A stretch of 24,181 nucleotides of DNA from JAGNLA01 sp964472265 (lineage in GTDB: Bacteria > Caldisericota > Caldisericia > JAAYUI01): contig CAYYJO010000028.1 of NCBI GenBank assembly GCA_964472265.1, forward strand, positions 1 to 24,181, in the 5' to 3' direction. This document shows, piece after piece, positions 1 to 6,453 of the stretch (its first letter is position 1; each line of letters starts with the position of its first letter). The position numbers were made by a program, and so were the translations under genes. The notes beneath the pieces were generated by a model, which was given only the letters and a program-made list of their open reading frames with translations, searched no databases and was not told the DNA's origin.

Positions 1-962
1 CCTCCACCGCCGCCACCACCGGTATCCTGATCCGGCATAATGATCTTTGGCATGTAGAAGACGCCGTTTGAGCAGCTTGGCATCATAAGGACTTCGTTAA
101 GATCGAGTTTTTTTGTCCAGGCGACAGAACCATCGGCAATGTTGATTCCATCAAGCTCTGCATCTGACATTTCTGGTGATTGCGTATCTTCGTTGTATGT
201 GGTTTTTACTGATTCAGTGATTAGCTTACCGCTATCGACAGCCGGTGGCATTGCGATGAGTTTTGGGAAATCGACTGACCAGGATGTCGAAAAATCTTTA
301 AGTGACATGCAAACGATTTTAGAAGGACCAGAGTTGTACTTTTCATCAAGCTTGATGTAAACGAGATAAATGCTATCGCCAATAATCGTTGAATGGGCGA
401 GCAGCAAATCTTCGAGGATGAGTTCTTTCTGCGGGATTAAAGCTTTTCCGGTTGTCATGTCAAGAACGCCAACGAAATTCCTTGGCTCATCCTCGGTTAC
501 CTCGCCATTTTTTGGTGGTTCGGGTTCATCTGGTGGACGGTCGCCGCCACCCCTTCTGCTTCTTCTGCCACCGGCACCCATGCCACTGTACATGGTGTTG
601 ATGTCTGTGGATGTGGTGATGAAAACGATGTTTCCGCCAACGATTGAAATGGTTGTTGGTCTTTTGAAACCAATATTGTAGCGCCAGACTTCTTCACCGA
701 GATCCCTGGAAAGACAGTAGATGGTTCCGGTGTTGTCGCTGACGTAGACATTCTCTTCGGTGCAAACCGGCATCCCCAGCTTCTTTGAGTCGGTAAAGAA
801 AACCCATGCACGTTCAAGCGGAAGTGTGGTTGTTATGTTTTGTGCGCAGTTTGAGTGGGAGTTGTCATAGAATGGCATTGGCCATGCCGGCGTTGCTGCC
901 GTTCCGACTAACATCGGGACAGCCAGTATCACCGCCAGAAACAGTGATGTGAGTTTTTTCAT
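1..962 (-). CDS. secreted beta-propeller (PQQ-like repeat) protein, 3' end beyond the window
   Basis: The frame is open from an ATG at 962 to the left edge, giving about 320 residues with no stop. The first 25 or so residues form a signal peptide: MKK, then a hydrophobic stretch, then an Ala-rich cleavage region near TAATPA. Mature segments such as VYVSDNTGTIYCLSRD followed by EEVWRY have the blade pattern of PQQ-like beta-propellers. An Arg/Gly/Pro-rich insertion (GRRSRRGGG, then DRPPDEPEPP) interrupts the propeller near residues 120-145, and a run of six or more glycines starts at the window edge. The start overlaps the enolase stop as TAATG, and its GGAGG ribosome binding site lies inside the last enolase codons, so translation should be coupled. 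Ligand and function are unknown. The propeller fold is well supported; PQQ binding is not implied. Confidence 0.85.
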   Translation of the reverse strand, partial: MKKLTSLFLAVILAVPMLVGTAATPAWPMPFYDNSHSNCAQNITTTLPLERAWVFFTDSKKLGMPVCTEENVYVSDNTGTIYCLSRDLGEEVWRYNIGFKRPTTISIVGGNIVFITTSTDINTMYSGMGAGGRRSRRGGGDRPPDEPEPPKNGEVTEDEPRNFVGVLDMTTGKALIPQKELILEDLLLAHSTIIGDSIYLVYIKLDEKYNSGPSKIVCMSLKDFSTSWSVDFPKLIAMPPAVDSGKLITESVKTTYNEDTQSPEMSDAELDGINIADGSVAWTKKLDLNEVLMMPSCSNGVFYMPKIIMPDQDTGGGGGG

Positions 963-2230
963 TAAAACCTCCATTTGGGCATGCCGTAGACAGCATGCGG
1001 TCCAAGTTCCTCCTCGATCCTGAGGAGTTCATTGTACTTTTCAACACGCTCACCACGTGCCGGCGCGCCGGTTTTGATCTGACCTGATCCGGTTGCAACG
1101 GCAAGGTGTGAGATGAAGCTGTCAGCCGTCTCACCAGAGCGATGGGAGATGATGTAGTTGTATCCATTTGTACGGGCAAGCTCTATCGTATCCCACGTCT
1201 CTTGGACACTGCCAACCTGATTGAGTTTAATGAGAATTGCGTTTGCAATTCCAGCCTTGATTCCTTCAGCAAAAATCTCCGGGTTGGTTACGAAAACATC
1301 GTCGCCGATGAGCTGAATCTTGCTGCCAAGTGAATTAGTGTGATAAATCCAGCCATCCTTGTCCTGCTCTGCCATGCCGTCTTCAATTGAGATGATTGGG
1401 TACTTGGCAATCATAGCCTCATACCAGGAGTTGAGATCGGTGAAGCTCATCTGCTTGCCTTCGAAGCTGTACTTTCCATTCTCGTAAAGCTCCGATGCGG
1501 CCACGTCCAGCGCAAGGAAACAGTCCTTGCCTGGCTCATAGCCGGCGTCCTTGATCGCCTGAACCAGAACATGGAGCGCTTCCTCGTGGTTCTTGAGGTT
1601 CGGGGCAAACCCGCCTTCATCGCCGATTGCAGTTGAAAGCCCCTGCTTTTTCAGGATTGATTTCAGGGTGTGATAGATTTCAGTGCCCATTCTCATGGCT
1701 GACTCGAAATTTGGTGCACCGGCCGGAACGATCATGAATTCCTGGATGTCCAGGTTGTTGTCAGCGTGAACTCCACCATTGATGACGTTCATCAGCGGGG
1801 CAGGAAGCCTGTTTGCCATCGTTCCGCCAAGGTAGCGGTAAAGGGGCATGTTCAGCGTTGCAGCTGCCGCCCTGGCAATTGCCATTGAACAGGCAAGGAT
1901 TGCGTTTGCTCCAAGATTTCCCTTGTTTTCAGTGCCATCGAGGTCGATCATCATCATATCGGCTTCTCTCTGCTCGAAAACGCTCATGTCACAGAGCCTG
2001 ACAGCGATTTCATCATTGACGTTGGTTACGGCTTTGTCAACCGATTTTCCCTTGTAATAATCGGCCTCGCCATCACGAAGCTCAAGGGCTTCCCTGGTTC
2101 CGGTTGAAGCACCTGACGGGACAGCAGCCCTTCCTACAACACCTTCCTCGGTGATGCAGTCGACTTCGACTGTCGGGTTGCCCCTTGAATCAAGTATCTG
2201 CCTTGCGTGAAGATCACTTATCAGACTCAT
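962..2230 (-). CDS. eno: enolase (phosphopyruvate hydratase)
   Basis: Enolase converts 2-phosphoglycerate to phosphoenolpyruvate in cytosolic glycolysis and gluconeogenesis. The 422-residue product is of normal length and keeps the family landmarks: SGASTG at 40-44 (mobile loop), the catalytic Glu205 in GDEGGF, Mg ligands Asp242, Glu283 and Asp310, catalytic Lys335 in LIKLNQ, the SHRSGET signature at 362-368, and Lys386 in QIKTG. The start is fixed by a TGGAGG ribosome binding site 5-6 bases upstream of ATG 2230. Its stop codon overlaps the start of the next gene (TAATG). About 30 bp upstream of the gene is an AT-rich inverted repeat, AATTAC-N6-GTAATT (2260-2277), a possible regulator site; I could not identify a convincing promoter. 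Confidence 0.98.
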   Translation of the reverse strand: MSLISDLHARQILDSRGNPTVEVDCITEEGVVGRAAVPSGASTGTREALELRDGEADYYKGKSVDKAVTNVNDEIAVRLCDMSVFEQREADMMMIDLDGTENKGNLGANAILACSMAIARAAAATLNMPLYRYLGGTMANRLPAPLMNVINGGVHADNNLDIQEFMIVPAGAPNFESAMRMGTEIYHTLKSILKKQGLSTAIGDEGGFAPNLKNHEEALHVLVQAIKDAGYEPGKDCFLALDVAASELYENGKYSFEGKQMSFTDLNSWYEAMIAKYPIISIEDGMAEQDKDGWIYHTNSLGSKIQLIGDDVFVTNPEIFAEGIKAGIANAILIKLNQVGSVQETWDTIELARTNGYNYIISHRSGETADSFISHLAVATGSGQIKTGAPARGERVEKYNELLRIEEELGPHAVYGMPKWRF

Positions 2231-2344
2231 GTTTCCTCCATAATACTACATAGTGTCGTAATTACAATTAAGTAATTTCATCTTACCTGCACAATGTTTC
2301 TAAAAGATTATCACTGGTTACGCTTCGCTTCAAGCCAGTTTTTG

Positions 2345-2373
2345 TTGATTTCCATTCGTAAAGAGGGTATATA
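2345..2373 (+). promoter_or_regulatory. sigma70-type promoter for tRNA-Leu
   Basis: TTGATT (2345-2350) and TATATA (2368-2373) are separated by exactly 17 bp, and the -10 box lies 13 bp before the mature tRNA 5' end. Spacing and position fit a housekeeping promoter for the single tRNA gene. It reads away from eno, so the two are divergently transcribed. Confidence 0.6.
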
Positions 2374-2386
2374 GAGTCCACCTGAT

Positions 2387-2473
2387 GCCGAAGTGGCGGA
2401 ATTGGCAGACGCGCATGGTTCAGGTCCATGTCCGGGCAACCGGGTGGGGGTTCAAGTCCCTTCTTCGGCACCA
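2387..2473 (+). tRNA. tRNA-Leu (anticodon CAG)
   Basis: The 87-nt sequence folds as a class II tRNA. The acceptor arms GCCGAAG (2387-2393) and CTTCGGC (2463-2469) pair perfectly, followed by discriminator A and an encoded CCA at 2471-2473. The anticodon stem CATGG/CCATG encloses the loop TTCAGGT, with anticodon CAG at 2421-2423 (reads CUG). A long variable arm (TGTCCGGGCAACCGG) and a TTCAAGT T-loop fit leucine tRNAs. A 7-bp hairpin, CCAAACC-TTC-GGTTTGG (2476-2492), follows immediately; it lacks a T-run, so it is a weak terminator or processing signal at best. Confidence 0.97.
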
Positions 2474-2523
2474 AACCAAACCTTCGGTTTGGATGAAACA
2501 AATCCCCTTGATGACTGTAATCC

Positions 2524-2553
2524 TGAAATCGCGGAGCAAGTCCGCCGATTTCA
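2524..2553. repeat. hairpin repeat, copy 1 of a TGAAATC family
   Basis: TGAAATCG pairs with CGATTTCA around an inner stem CGGA/TCCG, with loop GCAAG and a single bulged C. The sequence on both sides also resembles that around copy 2 (CCTTGAT upstream and a weakly similar A-rich stretch downstream), so the repeat unit is about 85 bp. Confidence 0.6.
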
Positions 2554-2638
2554 TCAAACTCAGTGATTCTCAACAGAAAAGATAAGAATAACAAAACCCT
2601 TCGCCATACAACCCAGAGAAAGTGGCACAAAGTCCATT

Positions 2639-2698
2639 CCTCTATCCTTCGCCCGAAACGGAGTTTTTGGAGAAGGTGTCACGAAGTGACGGATGAGG
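2639..2698. repeat. REP-like palindromic element
   Basis: CCTC-T-ATCC (2639-2647) pairs with GGATGAGG (2691-2698) with one bulge. Inside are CTTC/GAAG pairing and a perfect GTCAC-GAA-GTGAC hairpin (2678-2690). Together they could fold as a three-way junction. Similar short branched palindromes occur as dispersed repeats in many bacteria; copy number cannot be judged from this window. Confidence 0.5.
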
Positions 2699-2752
2699 GA
2701 GTTTATCACGGCTCCGCCGGTAAAGAACAAAGCCCTTTGATTATTCTTATAC

Positions 2753-2782
2753 TGAAATCACTGGCAAAGCCAGATGATTTCA
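2753..2782. repeat. hairpin repeat, copy 2 of the TGAAATC family
   Basis: TGAAATCA pairs with TGATTTCA, with inner stem CTGGC/GCCAG, loop AAA and a single bulged A. The architecture matches copy 1 (8-bp outer stem, inner stem, one 3'-side bulge) although the inner stem differs completely, so pairing is kept while sequence changes. A third, inverted copy lies at 2947-2971. Confidence 0.6.
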
Positions 2783-2822
2783 TGGATTCTGAGTGGTAAA
2801 AACAATAGAAAAAATAATCCCC

Positions 2823-2918
2823 CTGTATCCCCCTTGATAAGGGGGATAAACAAAAAAGGATAAATCAATATTTCTTGCTTCCATTGGTTAAGGGAGATGA
2901 CTCGTAGAGCCGGTGGGT
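2823..2918. repeat. direct repeat copy A (TATCCCCCTT hairpin family)
   Basis: This unit starts CTGTATCCCCCTT, contains the perfect hairpin ATCCCCCTT/AAGGGGGAT (2827-2847), continues GGATAAACAAAAAA and then GATAAATCAATAT, and ends near GCCGGTGG. The first 49 bp match copy B (from 3019) with two differences; the rest is more diverged. Confidence 0.7.
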
Positions 2919-3018
2919 TTATATTTTTAACATGATCTAAACAAAACATCTGGCTTTGCCAGTGTTTTCAGAATATGAATATTTATATAGACTAGTTCTG
3001 TACCGGCGGAGCCGTATC

Positions 3019-3110
3019 CTGTATCCCCCTTAATAAGGGGGATAAACAAAAAAAGATAAATCAATATCTTATGCCCCATTGGAAAGGGAGGTGGCAAGAA
3101 ATGCCGGTGG
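3019..3110. repeat. direct repeat copy B (TATCCCCCTT hairpin family)
   Basis: This is the second copy of the unit at 2823, in the same orientation, about 196 bp downstream. Its hairpin ATCCCCCTT/AAGGGGGAT lies at 3023-3043, and similarity extends to GCCGGTGG at 3103-3110. It sits just outside the outer arm of the nested inverted repeat. Confidence 0.7.
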
Positions 3111-3250
3111 TAATATTGTCAATCCAACAAGTATTCTACTGATGTCTTAATATCAAGTTATATCTGGTACTGGCATTGTTGCCAGAGAAAATTGCGGGGT
3201 TGTCAATTTGCCTCGGTCATGAAGGTGTTTGACAAATTGACTTGTCAGAA

Positions 3251-3433
3251 TCAGAGATTCCTGAATTTGTCAGGATTTCTGTATTCAGGGCTGTCGCTGA
3301 TGACGGTTGAATCACTGACTTTTGGCGAATGAGACTTGAAAAGATTGGCTAACAGACCATCAGAGTGATCCCTGCCCTTCTCTGCCATCCCGGTTTTTAC
3401 AAGTGTGAGCTGTTCTTCAAGATTTTTCTTCAT
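3251..3433 (-). CDS. small hypothetical protein, 60 residues
   Basis: This short ORF has a good start: AAGGAGG lies seven bases before ATG 3433. The product begins MKKNLEEQLTLVKTGMAEKG, is charged and hydrophilic, and has no signal peptide, membrane segment or Cys motif. It lies 77 bp downstream of the membrane protein gene on the same strand and could be co-transcribed with it. A 9-bp inverted repeat (3202-3210/3233-3241) follows its stop but without a T-run. I do not recognise the protein. The ribosome binding site is the main reason for calling it. Confidence 0.5.
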   Translation of the reverse strand: MKKNLEEQLTLVKTGMAEKGRDHSDGLLANLFKSHSPKVSDSTVISDSPEYRNPDKFRNL

Positions 3434-3510
3434 TCCATCCTCCTTTCAATCCTAACTGCTTTCGCAATTTGGATTGTAGGAAGGATTGTTAGGCAAATAT
3501 TTGGAAACGC

Positions 3511-4281
3511 TCAGTTTTCAATCTTGTATGCATTGTTGCGAATTGAAATTGAGGTCAAGGCGAAAATCATGCAGAGAGTGAACATTAAAAGCGTCAGCCA
3601 GCTCATGGTGTCGTTTTGGTAGCCCCTGACAAGATCCGAAATGTAGCTGACCTTATAAAGCACAAGGAAAGCCAGTGCACAGGAAATCATGAAGAACGCC
3701 TGCTGGAGTTTTCCGCCCCTGGTTTTGAAAATGAGGGTCATCGCAAGAATGAACATCGTTATGCCTGACACCGAGAGGAACATTTCAGTAATTAAAGTGA
3801 TAAGGTCAACTATATCCCTTTGAAAGTTGGGGATGAGAACAAATATGAACAGACCAAGAATGAGCAGTCCTGAGACCCAGATTGACGATTTCTGGCTGAA
3901 GCTGAGTTTGACGTTGAAGGACATGACCAGCAGAGCAACACCCCACAGCAATATCAGAAGCGAAGGGATGTAGGCGATGTTTAAAAAGACAGTTATTTTT
4001 GCCGGTACGCCAAGCAGCGGTAGAATGTAGATTCTGAGAAGACTTGTCAGAAAGAACAACCAGAAGGCAATTGCAGATCTGATCCAGAATTTTCTTTCGG
4101 CCAGTTCAGGTTCTATGAGGGTGTACTGGATTGTGAATGCGATTGCTCCAGCCAGGAACATCAAGTCGAAGGCAATGTGTTGTGCCCATGAGGTAAAATC
4201 ACCTCTCCACAGCGTCCCCAATGCAAAGCAGAAAAGCGGGAAAACAATCCCAAAGACCATAATAACCGTTCCTTTTTTCAT
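3511..4281 (-). CDS. integral membrane protein of unknown function, about eight helices
   Basis: The 256-residue product is almost wholly hydrophobic, with about eight predicted membrane helices. The first starts near residue 6 (TVIMVFGIVFPLF) and the last near residue 225 (MSWLTLLMFTLCMIF). Loops are short, and the C-terminal tail is short and polar. There is no catalytic motif, His/Glu metal pattern or transporter signature that I can name. The start at ATG 4281 has a GAGGTG ribosome binding site seven bases upstream. The gene lies beyond the terminator of the glmU operon, so it probably has its own promoter in the AT-rich stretch 4282-4350. It could be a sensory or accessory membrane protein; the sequence does not decide. 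Confidence 0.8.
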   Translation of the reverse strand: MKKGTVIMVFGIVFPLFCFALGTLWRGDFTSWAQHIAFDLMFLAGAIAFTIQYTLIEPELAERKFWIRSAIAFWLFFLTSLLRIYILPLLGVPAKITVFLNIAYIPSLLILLWGVALLVMSFNVKLSFSQKSSIWVSGLLILGLFIFVLIPNFQRDIVDLITLITEMFLSVSGITMFILAMTLIFKTRGGKLQQAFFMISCALAFLVLYKVSYISDLVRGYQNDTMSWLTLLMFTLCMIFALTSISIRNNAYKIEN

Positions 4282-4357
4282 TTCGACACCTCAATATACA
4301 ATTATTTGCATATTATTATTATTTTTCAAGCTTCAGTGATTGTTTAACAAAAACACC

Positions 4358-4394
4358 CAAAAAAATAAAAACACCCCGGGTTACCGGGGTGTTT
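4358..4394 (-). terminator. intrinsic terminator of the glmU-prs-rplY operon
   Basis: An 11-bp perfect stem, AAACACCCCGG (4369-4379) with CCGGGGTGTTT (4384-4394), closes a GTTA loop. Read on the minus strand, the stem is followed by TTTTTATTTTTTT. It lies 17 bp past the stop at 4411, correctly placed to end the minus-strand operon. Confidence 0.92.
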
Positions 4395-4410
4395 GGTGTG
4401 ACGAGATTTT

Positions 4411-4845
4411 CTACAGATTCAGTTTTGCCGGACCAGTGCCAGCAGAAGCTCTTGTGAGTCCTGGAAACTTCTGCACAAGGATTTCGGCGGTAATGCCGAT
4501 AATGTTTCCTGTGTCATCGAAGTGTCCGCCAACAAGCTCCCTGAATTCGACATCAAGCAGTCCGTGAAGATGAACCTTCACTCCACCATCAGCCTTTGGT
4601 TCAACGTTTCCGGAGGCCATGACCATTTCGAGTGCGCCGGAGAGTTCTCTCATAGGTGCGTAAAACATTCCATTCATGGTCGAGAGCATGGACGTCAGTT
4701 TGGCTTTTGACAGGGCTCCGATGCACGAAACTACGAAACCTGAACCAAGACCTGACTCAACGACTGCCTTGCCGATTGATGGCAAAAGATCGTCGCCTGG
4801 ATCAAGCCTGATCGCCAGTTGGTCTCCGGAAAGTCTGAATTCCAT
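4411..4845 (-). CDS. PPC/DUF296 domain protein (PD1-like, predicted DNA-binding)
   Basis: The 144-residue protein matches the single-domain bacterial PPC (DUF296) family. It has the opening RLDPGDDLLPSI, a GALSKAKL segment near 43-50, the metal-site motif VHLHGLLD at 91-98 (His92 and His94) and GGH at 106-108. In plants the same domain occurs in AT-hook proteins; bacterial members form trimers and their role is poorly defined. The ATG directly abuts the rplY stop (TAAATG), so it is the last gene of the glmU-prs-rplY operon. In Bacillus-like gene orders the peptidyl-tRNA hydrolase gene often occupies this place; this protein is not related to it. The family call is firm, the function open. Confidence 0.85.
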   Translation of the reverse strand: MEFRLSGDQLAIRLDPGDDLLPSIGKAVVESGLGSGFVVSCIGALSKAKLTSMLSTMNGMFYAPMRELSGALEMVMASGNVEPKADGGVKVHLHGLLDVEFRELVGGHFDDTGNIIGITAEILVQKFPGLTRASAGTGPAKLNL

Positions 4846-5481
4846 TTATTTTGCTGGTGTGGCAGGTGCTGCAGGTGCGGCTGCGGTTGTTGTTGCAGCT
4901 GCCGCTTCAGTCGTTTCTTCCTTGGCTGCCCTTGGAACCTTGACTGTCACTGCTGCTTCTTCAAAGTGTGAAATGAACTCAACGCCGTCTTCAAGCTGGA
5001 TGTCTTTGACGTGAAGGATTGTGCCAAGACCGAATTCTGTTACATCAATGACCACATCGTTTGGAATCTTTTCAGGAACAGCCTTAACCTTTGCCTTGTG
5101 AATCCTCTGTTCGAGAACTCCACCGGCCTTTACGCCCTTGCAGTCGCCAGTGATTTTGACCGGAATCTCAACGATGATCGGCTTGCTCAGGTTGACGCTG
5201 TAGAAATCGATGTGCTGAACCTTCTTTGTGAGCGTGTGGAGCTGGAGTTCCTTTACCAGTGCAGTGTAGTGGTGACCCTGGAACATAAGATCGAACAGGA
5301 GCGAGTTTACGCCCTTTCTTGAGAGAAGAACAAATTCCTTTTGATCGACGGATATCGGCAGTGATCCTTCAACTTCTGGACCATAGATAACGGCCGGTAC
5401 CTTGCCAGAGGCACGAAGCTTACCATTGTCGCCTCTTGCCTGCTTGACCCTCTTTTCAGCCTGTAACTGTACTCTTTGCAT
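4846..5481 (-). CDS. rplY: 50S ribosomal protein bL25 (TL5/general stress protein Ctc type)
   Basis: bL25 binds 5S rRNA in the large ribosomal subunit. The 211-residue product is the long two-domain form: an N-terminal 5S-binding beta-barrel (about 1-92, with GKVPAVIYGP and HIDFYSV) and a C-terminal TL5 domain (about 95-185, with IVEIPVKITG and GVEFISHFEEAAV). The final 22 residues are a low-complexity Ala/Thr/Pro tail ending in Lys, probably disordered. A GGAGAG ribosome binding site precedes ATG 5481. The gene lies 12 bp after prs. The long form is called Ctc in Firmicutes; the linkage glmU-prs-ctc is the same as there. Confidence 0.95.
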   Translation of the reverse strand: MQRVQLQAEKRVKQARGDNGKLRASGKVPAVIYGPEVEGSLPISVDQKEFVLLSRKGVNSLLFDLMFQGHHYTALVKELQLHTLTKKVQHIDFYSVNLSKPIIVEIPVKITGDCKGVKAGGVLEQRIHKAKVKAVPEKIPNDVVIDVTEFGLGTILHVKDIQLEDGVEFISHFEEAAVTVKVPRAAKEETTEAAAATTTAAAPAAPATPAK

Positions 5482-5493
5482 TTTTCAACTCTC

Positions 5494-6453
5494 CTATAGT
5501 GGATTTGTTTTTCTTTTTTCAACAAGCGCAACGTTGAAAAGTTCCGATATGGAACGATGGTCTCTTATACGGATAATTGCCTCTCCAATCAAGGGTGCAA
5601 CCGAGAGAACTTTAATCTTTCCACCGATTTTGTCGGCAGGAATGTCGATTGTATTGGTGACAACTATCTCATCGATTGGTGAATTGTTAAGTTTTTCGAC
5701 AGCATTACCGCCAAGTAGGCCGTGTGTCGCACAGGCAAAGATTCTTCTTGCCCCCGCTTTTTTAGCCTCGATTGCACCGGCTATCAGGGTTCCGCCGGTC
5801 TGGATGATGTCGTCGACGAAAATAACGTCCTTGCCGTCAACATCACCGATGAAGTAGAGGCTTTCCACAACGTCCGGTCTTGGGCGGGTTTTTGCAAAAA
5901 CGGCAACGGTTCCGCCGAAGCTGGTTGCAAAAAGGTTTGCCCTTGCCACACCGCCGACATCCGAGCATGCAACTGGATTTGAAATGCCCATGCGTTCGAA
6001 GTAGTCCTTGAAAAGGAGCATGGACGTGAGATTATCAAATGGAATGTCAAAGAAACCCTGAATCTGACTGGCGTGGATGTCGATGCTGAGAACCCGTGTT
6101 GCACCGGCGACAGTCAGAAGGTTGGCGATAAGTTTTGAAGTGATCGGCTCTCTTGACTGTGACTTCCTGTCCTGTCTGGCATAGCCATAGTAAGGGATGA
6201 TCACGTTCAGGGTGAGGGCAGATGCACGTTTGAGCGAGTCGATCATGATGAGGAGTTCCATGATGTTGTCTGATGGGGGATTTGTTGGCTGGATAATGAA
6301 GCAGTCGGCTCCCCTGACGTTTTCTCCCGGCCAGCACTTGATCTCTCCATCTGCAAAATTCAGGATGTTCATCTTGGCAAGCGGCTGATCAACGTACTCG
6401 CAGACCTGGCGTGCCAGCTCCGGATTTGACGAACCTGAAAAGATTTTAACCAT
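5494..6453 (-). CDS. prs: ribose-phosphate pyrophosphokinase (PRPP synthetase)
   Basis: The enzyme makes PRPP from ribose 5-phosphate and ATP for nucleotide, His and Trp synthesis. The 319-residue protein has normal length and class I landmarks: FSGSSNPELA at the start, PYYGYARQDRK at 87-97, His127 in DIHASQIQGFF, SDVGGVARA near 164-172, the flexible-loop basic residues Lys188 and Arg190, and the PRPP loop VDDIIQTGGT at 213-222. The loop has Gln218 where most class I enzymes have Asp. The start ATG overlaps the end of glmU by 8 bp, with an AAGGAG ribosome binding site inside the last glmU codons, so the two should be co-translated. Confidence 0.97.
   Translation of the reverse strand: MVKIFSGSSNPELARQVCEYVDQPLAKMNILNFADGEIKCWPGENVRGADCFIIQPTNPPSDNIMELLIMIDSLKRASALTLNVIIPYYGYARQDRKSQSREPITSKLIANLLTVAGATRVLSIDIHASQIQGFFDIPFDNLTSMLLFKDYFERMGISNPVACSDVGGVARANLFATSFGGTVAVFAKTRPRPDVVESLYFIGDVDGKDVIFVDDIIQTGGTLIAGAIEAKKAGARRIFACATHGLLGGNAVEKLNNSPIDEIVVTNTIDIPADKIGGKIKVLSVAPLIGEAIIRIRDHRSISELFNVALVEKRKTNPL

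Larger units (their letters stand above)
2708..3015. repeat. nested inverted-repeat element
   Basis: The outer arms are a perfect 15-bp inverted pair, ACGGCTCCGCCGGTA (2708-2722) and its complement (3001-3015). Inside them is a 25-bp inverted pair (2752-2776 and 2947-2971) matching at 24 of 25 positions, centred on CTGGCAAAGCCAG. One copy of the CCCCCTT direct repeat sits in the middle. The 308-bp span has no ORF of its own. It could be a non-autonomous miniature element or a composite of insertions; no target-site duplication is obvious. Confidence 0.5.
2474..3250. repeat. repeat-rich intergenic region without genes
   Basis: I see no credible coding sequence over about 770 bp. The stretch holds a CCAAACC hairpin after the tRNA (2476-2492), two related hairpins (2524-2553 and 2753-2782), a branched REP-like structure (2639-2698), nested inverted repeats (2708-2722 with 3001-3015, and 2752-2776 with 2947-2971) and a roughly 95-bp direct repeat (from 2823 and from 3019). 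Further hairpins are CTGGCA-TTGT-TGCCAG (3170-3185) and GTCAATTTG (3202-3210) with CAAATTGAC (3233-3241). The density of inverted repeats suggests several short, mobilised or expanding palindromic elements rather than regulatory sequence for one gene. Confidence 0.75.

Noticed and set aside
2476..2492. Intrinsic terminator after tRNA-Leu
   Set aside because: The 7-bp hairpin has no T-run after it.
2385..2585. 66-residue plus-strand ORF starting in tRNA-Leu
   Set aside because: It begins two bases before the tRNA and is the tRNA sequence itself.
2283..2630. 115-residue minus-strand ORF across tRNA-Leu
   Set aside because: It is tRNA and repeat sequence read as protein; no ribosome binding site and no protein-like composition.
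2823..3110. CRISPR-like array from the two similar repeat units
   Set aside because: Only two long copies, with internal hairpins and no regular spacers; no cas genes in the window.
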